DNA of 64,000 bases from Notospermus geniculatus (GCA_002633025.1 NMRB01001694.1:3337-67336); one strand, 5' to 3'. Numbered from the stretch's first letter, positions 1 to 11,160 are shown. Numbers and translations: made by a program. Notes: generated by a model not told the origin, from the sequence alone.

Positions 1-598
1 TGAATGTACTGCGGTGGCGCTGATGTTCGGGCCCTTTCCGCTTCGCTGATTTTATGCTGATTAGCCATGTGCTAGGTGCGATAAGGCCTATAGGCCTAGT
101 ACCGGTAGCTAGCAGGATAGGATGAAAAGATAGGTCAAATTTTGGTCAAATCAGCTGATAAGATGTCAGCGGGAACGTTATTTATAATACACAACTTTTG
201 AAAAGAATTGACAACGAAAAAGACGACTTTGCATCCTTTTTCGTTCGGTGGCCCCGTTTGGAAGGGGTGTTCTTCACGACAAATCATTGTGTCCACACAG
301 GCTGCGCTGTGCGAGACTGATTGTGCGAGACTGAGTGAGGTATGAGCGCCTTCTGTTGTAACAGTGTCGACTTTCGCAAGGGGTCCAACTAGGCCTAGGG
401 GTCTAGGCCGGGGTCTATTTATAGCCTGACAGTCTGGCCTCTGGGCCCTAATCGGGCATAATCATTATTAGGCTAGGCCTAATTAGCAAGGTCAAGGAGA
501 CAGGCCTACTGACTCTTTTGAGTACTGACAGTTATGAGTTAGTTTGTTGTGCTTGTTCTTGCTGCTGTGAGTGAGAGTGCCACTCCACTGAGAGTCCG

Positions 599-1080
599 TA
601 AGAAGACCGGAATACACCGAAATACGCCGGAATACACCAAAATATCGCCGAAAACAGGGTTAAAAGGCTTCCTTTCAGTATTATTAGTAGTGAGGCAATG
701 TACCATATTAATCCAATGCAAAAATGTACAATATCAGTCTCAATACCCGACCCATTCTAACAGAAACATCGCCCGACGGGTGTTTTCGGCGATCGACTGC
801 CGCCATGTTGGATAACCTCAAACACGCATCCAAGATGGCGGCCGCTGGCCACCCGCCGAAAACACCTGATGCGATGTTTCTGAAGTTGTCTGTGTGGATT
901 TTGAGGCTGATCTTGCCTGTATTTTGAGGCTGATCTTGCCTGTATCTGCCTCGTATCCATTAATACATACCATAGCTACAGCATAAGAGTGAAATTAGAT
1001 CTTTTGTATCGTGTTTTCGGCAGTATTTCGGTGTATTCCGGCGGATTCCGGTGTATTCCGGTGTATTCCGGTCTTCTTAT
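599..1080. mobile_element. Inverted-repeat element, present only in copy 1
   Basis: The left end TAAGAAGACCGGAATACACC is mirrored by the right end, which reads GGTGTATTCCGGTCTTCTTA. Ends contain short tandem cggaatacacc units. Copy 2 reads straight from ctccactga to cactgacagacac at the same place, so this is an insertion relative to copy 2. No transposase is visible, so it is probably a non-autonomous DNA element. Confidence 0.75.
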
Positions 1081-1409
1081 GAACCGCTCCACTGACAGAC
1101 ACTATAGTAGTGACAGACAGTGTTATGCTCCAGCAGTGGCCTGCCACTCGCCAGGACTGTTAGTACACAATAGTTCTTGGCTGATTGCTCTCCAGTCGCC
1201 TGGCAATTCTCCATGATCTGATTAGCTACTCAGATCAATATGATGACAATATCATGCTAATTTACGGGAATGAGTTAACAGACATAATTATGCCGTTTGC
1301 TTTGTTTCTGGTTGGCTGCTGTGAAAGTGCAGTCTCAAAACTAGAAATGACAAGAGCAATTCGTGAATTCATGAAACGTACCGAATGACTGACAACATAT
1401 GCTCAGACA

Positions 1410-1460
1410 ATGCAAATTTCGGTCTTGCAGAGGGTATTTCCCCGATCTTCCAACAGTGAC
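1410..1460 (+). CDS. TMEM243-like copy 1, exon 1 (tentative start)
   Basis: 17 codons from ATG to a gtaaga donor, phase 0. In copy 2 this tail changes V to I and gains one Asn codon, so it is not under strong constraint. The start exon could instead lie further upstream. Confidence 0.4.
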
Positions 1461-3564
1461 GTAAGACAAACTTTTTTGCGAATAACTCTCTGTTGTTACA
1501 TAGATCAATTCGTTAGGCCACACGGTAAGTATATCGTTTGGTTTACGGGCATAAAGATTTTGAGCCCAGGTACGGAGGACGGAATAAAAATTAAAAAAAA
1601 CTTCAGTTCAGTTCATTTTTTTCATTTTCAGCTTCAGAATGACAAGTTAGACAAATCGGAGGAAATAAAAAACCAAATAAATTCTTTATAAATGCCTTTT
1701 TTCTGCTTCTTTCCGTCCTCGCTGCCGGGAAATAGACATACGCCAGTTGGTTTTGTTTATTTTTAGCTGTCGTGACTGCTGAAATCAAGGTCGGCGGGAA
1801 TAAAAACAACTCCCATTTATTTGTTTTTTTCTCAGAAGACCTCATTTCAACTTCGGCGGAAATAAAACAAACTGATTTTCCCAATTTTATTTTTTTCGGA
1901 ATGGTATTTTGCCACGTCGGCGGGCCCGTAAACCAAAGAATAAAAAAAGTGTGGCCTTATGATTGATATTAATCAGTCAGGAGGACAATACAGGCTGCAG
2001 GAAGTTCTAATAACTCATTCCCAACTTGAAATTGTTTTGTGGTTTTCGGCATTCATGCACAATTATTAGACCGGGAATCCCTATTTGCTTGAAGCTGCCG
2101 ATAGTATGAATTCCGGTGGTATGAATTCCCATTCTGACGGTCGTGTCATGCGCACTGAGTCACTCACTGACTGTTGTGACTGCCAGTGTGGCCGACTGAA
2201 TGACCGTGAATGATGACAGGTGCTGGAGAGAGCTCCCACTATAAAAACATGATAGAATTTTTCCACATTTCAGAGATATCTTCAGATTGGCTTCGTTTGC
2301 CTGACTGCTTTTATGGTTGCAGTGAGTACCAGTTTAATTAGTTACGGTAACAATATCACCCAGGCATAGCTTCTTTTACGATGGGTGATATCTGACGGCT
2401 ATTGCCTGTATGCACGGTATGTAGATGTCAGTTTGCAGAAGGCAAAAGCGCAGCATCACAGTCCCAGTTATTGAGACTACAGTTTAGTATGTTGCTCCTC
2501 CACTTTTGGTGCTTTGTAATAATGTCACGTGTTCAGAAAGTTACATTTCCTGTGGAACAGTTATCGGTAGTCATGTGTACATGTACCAGCGTGTCAGTAA
2601 AGTGACCTCTTTAGCATGTTTAGTACTTGAATCTGTTGCAATTGGAATCAGGACTGTAAAGAAAATCATTGTGTGCTGCCTCATCTCTCCAAGTTATATT
2701 TCCATGACACAGCTCACACAGTCACACATTTCTCTAATCTCACAGATGGGAATTTACATGAGTGCTGTCAACTTCTTCTTTCATTAACTCAGTTCTCTTG
2801 CTTCAGGTGAGCGTCATCCTGAGCATAGTTCGAGGTTCACAACTTGGCAAAAATGGAGGATTATATTTCATGCTTGGGATCAGCCTTATAGGATTTGTTG
2901 TGGTAGAGATATTAATGGTAAGGACAGTGATACTATTATGTGATCCTTCCACTTACAAAACAATATCCAGCGACATTCAGTTGAACTAGATGTAACGCAA
3001 TCGGGGCGATTGCAAGTATGCCCCCGCTCTGGTGCATCACGCTGAATATCGGGTCACCTGTTCTTGAGTCACGATCCGGAATGCAAAAACAAAGATGTCT
3101 TCCTGGCAGCCATATTGAATATTGGGTCACAACTAAAATCGATAGGGAACCTCCCCCGATCCAGCCCATTACACCATACAAATATGGAATAAATCAGGCA
3201 ACCCGTTCTTGAGTTACGGTACGGAATGCTAAAACCAACATGTCTTCCTGGCGGCCATATTGAATATCAGGTCGCAACCAAAATCGATAGGGAACCTCCC
3301 CCGATGGACCCCATTACACCATGCAAATATGAGATCAATCGGGCATTCCATTCTTGAGTTATGGTCCGGAATGCTAAAACCAAGATGTCTTCCTGGCGGC
3401 CATATTGAATACCGNTCATTTGTTTCTCAGGACTGTTGCTCTATTTGCAGGTTCTTTTTATTCGCAAAGGGGATCTTCCAAAAAGCAAGACGTGGTTTGT
3501 TTACTTTGTTGGAGGGTGTGTTATACTGGAGGCCATATTCACTGATGTCCTGCTGTATCAATAG
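1410..3564 (+). CDS. TMEM243-like small membrane protein, copy 1 (4 exons joined)
   Basis: Proposed exons are 1410-1460, 2274-2321, 2807-2917 and 3451-3564, giving 107 codons ending in TAG. Every intron is GT-AG and in phase 0. The product has a short N-terminal tail (MQISVLQRVFPRSSNSD), then three hydrophobic helices at about residues 19-41, 52-75 and 86-106. The second and third helices are separated by a polar loop with RKGDLPKSK. Length, helix spacing and the (R/Q)KGDL loop before the last helix match my recollection of vertebrate TMEM243 (MM-TRAG, about 118 residues), a poorly characterised membrane protein. The first exon is the least certain: it is chosen because it has an ATG with A at -3, a donor conserved in both copies and the right phase. 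Exons 2-4 are firm because copy 2 preserves their protein sequence exactly. Confidence 0.6.
1516..1956. mobile_element. PIF/Harbinger-type MITE with TTA target duplication
   Basis: Ends GGCCACAC...GTGTGGCC lie between two TTA trinucleotides (1,513-1,515 and 1,957-1,959). Copy 2 has one TTA and no insert (ttcgttatgattg). Longer imperfect inverted ends share GGTTTACGGGC. A 3-bp TTA duplication is the PIF/Harbinger signature. It sits in intron 1 of the TMEM243-like copy. Confidence 0.75.
2274..2321 (+). CDS. TMEM243-like copy 1, exon 2 (first helix)
   Basis: 16 codons, RYLQIGFVCLTAFMVA, between a ttccacatttcag acceptor and a gtgagt donor. Identical in copy 2, where a 446-bp insertion sits about 15 bases upstream of the acceptor. 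Confidence 0.65.
2807..2917 (+). CDS. TMEM243-like copy 1, exon 3
   Basis: 37 codons covering the end of helix 1, a short RGSQLGKNGG loop and helix 2. Acceptor cttgcttcag, donor gtaagg. One silent G/A difference from copy 2. Confidence 0.7.
2990..3414. repeat. About three tandem copies of a 120-150-bp unit
   Basis: Units share aatatcgggtca/aatatcaggtcg, aaaatcgatagggaacctcccccgat and gtccggaatgctaaaaccaa. The array ends abruptly at the N at 3,415. It is absent from copy 2, where a different 130-bp intron sequence is present. Confidence 0.8.
3451..3564 (+). CDS. TMEM243-like copy 1, exon 4 with stop
   Basis: 37 codons plus TAG. It begins VLFIRKGDLPKSK, then helix 3 and a very short tail ending YQ. 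It lies 36 bases after the single N at 3,415. Confidence 0.75.
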   Translation, partial: VLFIRKGDLPKSKTWFVYFVGGCVILEAIFTDVLLYQ

Positions 3565-4158
3565 AAATGCCATAGACTACCTACGTAAGAGTTGGAGTTG
3601 TAAAAATTTGGCACGAACAGTGTAAACCTCACAAGCAAAAGTTTGGTGTAGGCCTACAATATGAAGCAATTTTGTTATAAATTGGACAATTTATATATGA
3701 TGTATATTTATGTATAATTCATTGTTACCGGAACACTGAAAGATGCTTTCAAAACTGATTTTTGATCAAAGATCAGTAGTACTGCCAGATCCTGCCTTCA
3801 GATTTGCATTGAGTTCCACTGATCAGGCTGATTATTGGGGAGAGATGCATTTTTGGAGTGAACTGAATACATGCCATATACATGTATTTCCCATAGTGCC
3901 AATTTCTAATAGCGAACCGCCCGAGTGACGTCGGACGTGTCAATTTCATTGTGTTTGTCCGAACCTGCTTTTGTCCTGTCCAACCATCGACAATGTGGTC
4001 ACTCAGTAAAGTCTACTTGTTATCTAATATTTGTCCGACCTTCGCTGGTAAAAATAGAAACCGGGCGGTGTGCTATTGAACCAGCCTTTTGATTGGGTTG
4101 AAAGAATAGATTTCTTGTGTGAAAAGGCCAGCCTGTGGACAAAGAATCAGTCCAATTG
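3565..4158. other. 3' flank of TMEM243-like copy 1
   Basis: No coding sequence seen. This is likely 3' UTR and downstream DNA, AT-rich at 3,660-3,730. It is nearly identical in copy 2 apart from the foldback insertion there at 11,161. Confidence 0.5.
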
Positions 4159-4395
4159 TAAAGTCCGGCAACATCTACATGTAACTACGACCCAATGGAA
4201 TGCAGAAGTCAATGTAATATGGCAGAGCTTTACGGTTTTTAATCATGCCTGTCGACCATTTGTGGTCGTTCCCCAATTGTTCGCGCTGTGAACCGTTATT
4301 CAAGAGCCGCGTGTGATTAAAGGTCCGTAGAAAATCCAACTATCAATTTCCTAACTTCCGCATTCCATTGGGTCGTAGTTAGATGTTGCCGACTT
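4159..4395. mobile_element. Foldback MITE, family shared with 11,603 and 29,810
   Basis: Inverted ends TAAAGTCCGGCAACATCTA are mirrored at 4,380-4,395. The interior has tcgtggtcgttcccc-like text. The same element occurs in copy 2 and in intron 11 of the cadherin gene, so the family was mobile across this locus. Confidence 0.8.
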
Positions 4396-4483
4396 GACAT
4401 GTGAATTCTAGTTCTGGATATTCCTTTGTAGGCTTGTAATGGTCTTTTGTAACGAACTTTCTGACCTTGGTTTCTGTCATCCT

Positions 4484-4765
4484 GGGCATATTCGAATCCT
4501 CGTTCTTGACCACACTTGTGATGACCTAGTTCATGTAGATGTTGACTCAACTCGAGAACGGCAGTCTCGAACGCAACTCGAGTCGGGCCAAGAACATGTT
4601 CTTCTCAAGCCTCCGCTGAGTGGGGAGTGAGGTGAACACTGTTCTTGACCCGACACGGGTTGCGTTCTTGGCATTCGAGACCGCCGTTCTCGCGTTGAGT
4701 TGACAACTATTACATTAACTGGGTCGGCACGAGTGTGGTCAAGAACGAGGATTCGAATACGCCCC
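4484..4765. mobile_element. Foldback MITE ending in GGGC(A/G)TATTCGAATCC
   Basis: A 30-bp inverted end (tattcgaatcctcgttcttg) is mirrored at 4,735-4,765. The interior is further self-complementary around aactcgagaacggcag. Shared with copy 2 at 11,927-12,205. Confidence 0.8.
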
Positions 4766-5136
4766 CTGATGTCTCTCACACAGGTACAGGTGGGATGTTT
4801 CATATCCTGAAAACATTCTAATTATCAGGATTTGTCGGGAAACTATTTGGGCACTTGTACTTAACAAATAAAACAACTGTGGCAATCTTGTATGATTTCG
4901 AACCAAGAGTCATCAGACGATGCAGGAGATACCGGTACATGTATTCCACATGTATCACTTCCGTGATTTAAACTGGGAACAAATGTATGGAACTGGACGT
5001 CTTTCTTTCAATGAATAGGAAACATTTGGTCAAATGATGTTAACTGTTGGAAAATTTATTGGGTGGATGTGGATAATCATGATGTTTGATTTGTCATACT
5101 GGATGATGTGTGCAAGATGTAGGCAGACCACCAGTC

Positions 5137-5398
5137 TTGGTCTGGTGGTCGAGCGAACAAACACGCTTGACTTTCAATCCTAACAGGGTCAGTGTGTGGG
5201 TTCGATCCATGGCCAGGACGTGTGTGAAAAAGCTGTGAACCAATTAGAGTCTGTCGGATGAGACTCAAAGCCGTGGTCCCTTGTACCTGATTGTCTATGC
5301 CAGGGCAAGTAAAAGACCCCACAAAGGTGGACAGTAACCTGTTGTGGACTCCACACCGTAGTATAGGCTTAAGAGCCAAAAGGGTTATGAAGCTTCAA

Positions 5399-5442
<44 letters not shown>
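5137..5442 (+). mobile_element. tRNA-derived SINE with (ATCT)n tail, copy 1
   Basis: The head carries a pol III A-box-like tggtcgagcg and a B-box gtgggttcgatcc at about 5,195-5,208. A body follows, and the element ends in about ten ATCT units. The related body at 58,300-58,420 in the cadherin gene is in the opposite orientation. Confidence 0.8.
5401..5442 (+). repeat. (ATCT)n microsatellite
   Basis: 42 bases of perfect TATC/ATCT repeats forming the SINE tail. Copy 2 has only about three units (12,836-12,848). Confidence 0.95.
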
Positions 5443-5820
5443 AGAAGTTGCAAGTTTGATTCCTTTGAGAGGTTATGCTCATAGTTGAGTGCCGTTAGTT
5501 TTTCCTGATTTAGTGTGGACTACCTAAAGAAGGGTCTTTAGTTACCAAACAAGTGTAGAGTGAGTGTGGTGATCATTGCTGTTCAAATGTTGGCAGCTTG
5601 TGAGTTTAAGGTAATAGAGAACGGACTATAGTTGTAATTTTGAATGTCTCATTACGACATCCACTCAGTGATAGAATTCATTCCCACCAAATTGTAGTGG
5701 AAATGGTGCCTAGCTTGTAGAAATGGTCAAACCTTGGGCCATCAGTATTCCCTGCAGCTCTGCAGAGCAGTTGGTGCATTATCAGCTTACTAGTACTTGG
5801 GGCTGCTGCTTGAAGCAGCA

Positions 5821-6139
5821 TAAATTCAAATTCAAATAGTTTATTGTCACCTTATAAACAAGTTACATCGGTGTGAGAGATACAATAAACTGAGTGCAAA
5901 TAGAGTGGAGAAAAAGAAGGGGAAAAATAAACAAAGGAAGATCTGTCTATAGGAATGTACTCCCTTTGCTAGCGTGAATGTGACGGCTTTACAAGAAAAA
6001 TACATATATACAAGTATAAGAATGAACAATTTGTTTCCAAGTACATAAATCATTAAAAACAAATCATTGCAAATTAACAGAACAAAATTTCGAAATATCT
6101 TGAAGTACTTCACCCTCAGATGACATCAAATAAATGAAG
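5821..6139. mobile_element. Insertion private to copy 1
   Basis: Sequence from aaattcaaatagtttattgtcacc to aaataaatgaagcat is absent from copy 2, which joins gaagcagcat directly to gtgactatg. A short aagcat-like duplication flanks it. The tttattgtc end resembles a retroelement 3' end in reverse orientation. No ORF of substance. Confidence 0.6.
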
Positions 6140-6950
6140 CATATGACTATGTATGGTAAACATGAGAGTGATCTCCCCTCTGTTAGGTTAGATATTAGTG
6201 TTTGTATTTTCACATTTCTTGGACAATATGTTTGGCAAATGGACAGGAAAGAAGTAGAAACCCACTTGCAAAAATCTTATCATTGCTAGAGTCTTGAGAC
6301 ATGAGCCAGATTTATGCCAGATAAGTAAAATTGTTAATGTATCAATATTAATACCAGTAATTTATGCAGAACGTTCCACACACTATTTTTGTATCCTGGA
6401 TACACTGAATAGTTGGTACATCATGTAAATATATTTTACTCTTATCAATATTTTCAAAACCTGATGCCCTTTGTTCTTTTCTTCACTCCCATTGTCAGAT
6501 TCCGATTCTGATGGGCTGTAACCGTTTGAGTTGATAATCCCTTACTGAGAGTAGTGACAGGTAGTCATTAGTGACTGCTGCAACCAGACGTACTGAGAAC
6601 CCTTAGCAGCAGGGGGGGCGAGTCTCAATGGTTTCTACGGCTGGGAGGCCTCCCAGCCCCGGAGACGGTGATGTATAATTTCTGCACCGTAACTCGGACA
6701 GTGCGACTGTGGGCAGCAGATCTAAAATGATATTTTAGCCTGGGCAATTTTTTCCTTTGACGGGGTCCACTGAGTGACCCCATCTTTCACAGACAGTGAG
6801 TTAATGATAAAATGTTGGCCTCTGCTGTCTGATGATAAAATATTTTTCATAGGCGTAGGCTGGGCCTAGTAGTAGGACTAGGCCCTAATTAATGTTTTTT
6901 AAATGTTGGCTCAAGAATTACGCAGTTCCCCATTTTCCGACAATCACACG

Positions 6951-6986
6951 GATCGATATCACGATATCGCGTGATATCGATAAAAA
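6951..6986. repeat. Short perfect hairpin
   Basis: ATCGATATCACG and CGTGATATCGAT flank a six-base loop. It lies beside the tRNA-like sequence in the spacer between the two large copies. Confidence 0.7.
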
Positions 6987-7039
6987 GACGAAAAGAAGAA
7001 TAAAAGGAGGTGAAAGAAGACCTAAAAAAAATAAAAGAA

Positions 7040-7112
7040 GAACTGTCATGACGGGGCTCGAACCCGCGACCTTCCGTTTGATAACCACCCACGCAAACCA
7101 CTCGGCCACTGC
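7040..7112 (-). tRNA. tRNA-like sequence (pseudogene or SINE head)
   Basis: Read on the minus strand, it has an A box TGGCCGAGTGG and a B box GGTTCGAGCCC with a foldable T arm (GCGGG/CCCGT), followed by a T-rich pol III-like stop. I cannot form a proper acceptor stem or anticodon stem, so it is probably not a functional tRNA. Confidence 0.45.
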
Positions 7113-8244
7113 GGCTCATGCTACGAACAGTGGGGAATCATTAGATACGTTAGTAGGCCTACCTTGCGCAAAAGCATTGATTATAAAACTTTTTTCCCTG
7201 GTAGTGGTTATAAATAAACGTTTTCATCAAGAATATTGAAAAAAGATCCGGCATTGTGCGAGATGATACCGGTAACTTCATCTGGCATGCCTTGAATGAA
7301 GCTCTCTGATTGGCTGTTTGCGACGGTGTGAATAAGATCTGGTTTGGCGTTATTTGCACCGTGACGGTACGAATAGCCAGTGCGTTTTGATTCCTGCTGA
7401 TTTTCGTCTTCGGAACGATTCGGGAACTTCCGGAGCGTAATCCGTGAAGCGAGATCTGAAATCGCGCTCTAAAAAAAATTGAAATGACCCAACATTATAT
7501 TTTTAGGTCAGGGTGATCACGAACAGCCTGATTTGACAATCCCTAGGATGAGAATGAACAGCCCCTTTTGGTCAAATCAGCTGATAAGATGTCAGCGGGA
7601 ACGTTATTTATAATACACAACTTTTGAAAAGAATTGACAACGAAAAAGATGACTTTGCATCCTTTTTCGTTCGGTGGCCCCGTCCGTTTGGAAGGGGTGT
7701 TCTTCACGATAAAAACATTGTGTCCACACAGGCTGTGCTGTGCGGGACTGATTGTGCGAGACTGAGGTATGAGCACCTTCTGTTGTAACAGTGTCGACTT
7801 CGCAAGGGGTCCAACTAGGCCTAGGGGTCTAGGCCGGGGTCTATTTATAGCCTGACAGTCTGGCCTCTGGGCCCTAATCGGGCATAATCATTATTAGGCT
7901 AGGCCTAATTAGCAAGGTCAAGGAGATAGGCCTACTGACAGTTATGAGTTAGTTTGTTCTGCTTGTTCTTGCTGCTGTGAGTGAGAGTGCCACTCCACTG
8001 ACACTCACTGACAGACACTATAGTAGTGACAGACAGTGTTATGCTCCAGCAGTGGCCTGCCACTCGCCAGGACTGTTAGTACACATAGTTCTTGGCTGAT
8101 TGCTCTCCTGTCGCCTGGCAATTCTCCATGATCTGATTAGCTACTCGGATCAATATGATGACAATATCATGCTAATTTGCATATGATTGGGTATACTAAT
8201 TACGGGAATGTGTTAACAGACATAATTATGCCGTTTGCTTTGTT

Positions 8245-8977
8245 AGCCCGCTTGGCCGCAAGGCCCAGCAGGGCTTATGCTGTGGTTGGGGTCGTTGAGT
8301 GGTGGTCTGTCGTGCGTCAGTCCGTACGTTGGTACGGCGGTACGTCCGTAAACTTTTGGCTCGTTAGCGCTCTAGCGCCTTTATTTTTTGACGAATCTTT
8401 TTTATCTTTGGTGGGTGTATATATGGGCCTAAGATCTAGATCGAGTTCGATTTTGACCACGGTTGGATTCCTATTTTGGCCTCCAGGGGGCGTTTTGTGA
8501 AAAATTTCAAAGGGCTGTATTTTGATAATGGTTTGAACTATCATGTTGAAACTTTGTACACATGTACCTCTAGGTTACAGCAACCTACAGACAAAATTTT
8601 CGCGAAGTCTGATTCTTGACTTTGCCGCTAGGGGGCCAAAACCAAAATCACTGAAAGTACTGTTTCTCCCTTCCCAAGAGACGGATCTTTGTCAAATTTT
8701 TATCATGGGTATATCTAATAGGGATACATAAGATATAGTACTCGCGTTTTCAATTTGACCTACTTTTCAAGTTCACGGAGGTCAAAGTTCGCTTGAAATT
8801 ACGATATTGGCTCTTTTTGTAACGGTTTGACCTATTGCTTTGAAACTTTGCACATATCTACATGTACCTCTAGGCTGTAACAACTCAGATGAATTTTCGG
8901 CAAAATCTGATTCTTGACTTTGTCTCTAGGGGGCCAAACTGCTTCAAGCCAAGCGGGCACAGTGCCATTGGCACTAT
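8245..8977. mobile_element. GCCCGCTTGG-ended element inserted in copy 2
   Basis: 10-bp inverted ends GCCCGCTTGG (8,246) and CCAAGCGGGC (8,949-8,958). Copy 1 is uninterrupted here (tttgctttgtttctggttgg). The interior holds two diverged copies of a unit containing gaaactttg-cacat-tacctctagg and ctagggggccaaa. The interior is related to the element at 13,541-14,171. Confidence 0.7.
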
Positions 8978-9088
8978 TTTTTCTGGTTGGCTGCTGTGAA
9001 AGTGCAGTCTCAAAACTAGAAATGACAAGAGCAATTCGTGAGTTCATGAAACGTACCGAATGACTGACATTAAACATTTGCTCAGACA

Positions 9089-9142
9089 ATGCAAATTTCG
9101 GTCTTGCAGAGGATATTTCCCCGATCTTCCAACAACAGTGAC
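9089..9142 (+). CDS. TMEM243-like copy 2, exon 1 (tentative)
   Basis: 18 codons, MQISVLQRIFPRSSNNSD, donor gtaaga. Confidence 0.4.
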
Positions 9143-10899
9143 GTAAGACGAACTTTTTTGCGAATAAGTCTCTGTTCTTACATAGATCAATTCGTTATGA
9201 TTGATATTAATCAGTCAGGAGGACAATACAGGCTGCAGGAAGTTCTAATAACTCATTCCCAACTTGAAATTGTTTGGTGGTTTTCGGCATTCATGCACAA
9301 ATTATTAGACCGGGAATCCCTATTTGCTTTAAGTTGAAGCTGCCGATAGTATGAATTCCGGTGGTATGAATTCCCGTTCTGACTGTCGTGTCATGCGCAC
9401 TGAGTCATTCACTGACTGTTGTGACTGCCAGTGTGGCCGACTGAATGACCGTGAATGATGACAGGTGCTGGAGAGAGCTCCCACTATAAAAACATGATAG
9501 AGCCAATTGAGGCCGAAGTACAGCATGTGCTATGGATCAATTAACAATCAATGGACGATCACACGTCATCTGTGGATGATTGGTACATGAAGGCTCGACC
9601 TGATGCAGTGACATGAGACGTGTTAATTTTCTAGTCCAGTTTCGGCTACGCACCAAAGGAGCATTTTGATGAAGGCAGATTATCTCACTAGTCTATAGCC
9701 TACTACAGTAGGTCAGCAAAGCCAAAGTGACAGTGGCATAATACTATTGGAATATTTTATCTGATATGTGTGGAAATGATCTGATATAATGGGCAAGGTT
9801 AGTGTACCGGTATATGTAATTTTTTTATTCATATCACTGAGATGCTTTGAGGACAATGAATTCCCCCTGGACAACAGGGGGAAATCCTGATTTCTACTGA
9901 GATGTTGTTTGTAGAAGCAAATATGGGCTTTTTTTAGCAAAATCATTTTTCCACATTTCAGAGATATCTTCAGATTGGCTTCGTTTGCCTGACTGCTTTT
10001 ATGGTTGCAGTGAGTATCAGTTTAATTAGTTACGGTAACCATATCACCCAGGTATAGCTTCTTTTACGATATGATATCTGACGGCTATTGCCTGTATGAT
10101 ATCTGACGGCTATTGCCTGTATGCGCGCTATGTAGATGTCAGTTTGTAGTACATATTACATGTATAAGCAAAAGCGCAGCATCAGAGTCCCCGTTACTGA
10201 GACTACAGTTAAATCTGTTGCTCCTCCACTTTTGGTGCTTTGTAATAATGTCATGTGTTCAGAAAGTTACATTTCCTGTGGAACAGTTATCGGTAGTGAT
10301 GTGTACATGTACCAGCGTGTCAGTAAAGTGACCTCTTTAGCATGTTTAGTACTTGAATCTGTTGCAGTTGGAATCAGGACTGTAAAGAAAATCATTGTGT
10401 GCTGCCTCATCTCTGAGTGCTGTCAACTTCCTCTTAACTCAGTTCTCTTGCTTCAGGTGAGCGTCATCCTGAGCATAGTTCGAGGTTCACAACTTGGCAA
10501 AAATGGAGGATTATATTTCATGCTTGGGATCAGCCTTATAGGATTTGTTGTAGTAGAGATATTAATGGTAAGGACAGTGATACTATAAAGTGATCCTTCC
10601 ACTTACAAAACAATATTCAGTGACATTCAGTTGAATGATATAAACCATTTCATGATCTGACTTACACCATTGCTGTCCAGAGGTGGGAGGGGATGAGAGA
10701 ATGATTTGTACTTGGTGTGGTTCTCCTTTAAAGATCATTGATATTTTGGTTCATTTGTTTCTCAGGACTGTTGCTCTATTTGCAGGTTCTTTTTATTCGC
10801 AAAGGGGATCTTCCAAAAAGCAAGACGTGGTTTGTTTACTTTGTTGGAGGGTGTGTTATACTGGAGGCCATATTCACTGATGTCCTGCTGTATCAATAG
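9089..10899 (+). CDS. TMEM243-like small membrane protein, copy 2 (4 exons joined)
   Basis: Exons 9089-9142, 9962-10009, 10457-10567 and 10786-10899 give 108 codons ending in TAG. Exons 2-4 encode exactly the same protein as copy 1. Exon 1 differs by V to I and one extra Asn. All splice sites and phases are intact, so this copy also looks functional. A 446-bp insertion (9,501-9,946) lies in intron 1 very close to the acceptor. Intron 2 lacks about 75 bases present in copy 1. Confidence 0.6.
9501..9946. mobile_element. Insertion private to copy 2 intron 1
   Basis: Copy 1 joins catgatag directly to aatttttccacatttcag; copy 2 has 446 extra bases starting agccaattgaggccg. I could not define clear inverted ends or coding capacity. 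Confidence 0.6.
9962..10009 (+). CDS. TMEM243-like copy 2, exon 2
   Basis: 16 codons, identical in nucleotides to copy 1 exon 2. Confidence 0.65.
10457..10567 (+). CDS. TMEM243-like copy 2, exon 3
   Basis: 37 codons; one synonymous change from copy 1 (GTG to GTA). Confidence 0.7.
10786..10899 (+). CDS. TMEM243-like copy 2, exon 4 with stop
   Basis: 37 codons plus TAG, identical to copy 1. Here the upstream intron is unbroken. Confidence 0.75.
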   Translation, partial: VLFIRKGDLPKSKTWFVYFVGGCVILEAIFTDVLLYQ

Positions 10900-11160
10900 A
10901 AATGCCATAGACTACCTACGTAAGAGTTGGAGTTGTAAAAATTTGGCACGAACAGTGTAAACCTCACAAGCAAAAGTTTGGTGTAGGCCTACAATATGAA
11001 GCAATTTTGTTATAAATTGGACAATTTATATATGATGTATATTTATGTATAATTCATTGTTACCGGAACACTGAAAGATGCTTTCAAAACTGATTTTTGA
11101 TCAAAGATCAGTAGTACTGCCAGGTCCTGCCTTCAGATTTGCATTGAGTTCCACTGATCA

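Larger units (their letters stand above)
141..6564. repeat. Copy 1 of large direct duplication with TMEM243-like gene
   Basis: The stretch from tttggtcaaatcagctg to gtagtgacaggtag recurs in the same order and orientation at 7,567-16,210. Copies are near-identical wherever both are present, including gene exons, 3' flank, SINE and foldback elements. Copy 1 alone has insertions at about 599-1,080, 1,516-1,956, 2,990-3,414 and 5,821-6,139. A single N at 3,415 shows the copy is not fully closed. It could be a real tandem duplication or an alternative haplotype left in the scaffold. Confidence 0.9.

Noticed and set aside
2111-2215. Candidate start MNSGGMNS... upstream of exon 2 of the TMEM243-like gene
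   Set aside because: It stops in frame before any usable donor, and every difference between the copies changes an amino acid.
2506-2787. Frame with SYISCGTVIG and LACLVLES in intron 2 of TMEM243-like copy 1, mostly kept in copy 2
   Set aside because: Flanking exons join perfectly without it, copy differences are mostly non-silent, and no clear splice sites bound it.
4531-4803. 90-codon minus-strand frame
   Set aside because: Lies in a foldback MITE; coding appearance results from self-complementary sequence.
7040-7112. Functional tRNA gene on the minus strand
   Set aside because: A and B boxes are good, but acceptor and anticodon stems do not pair; kept only as tRNA-like.
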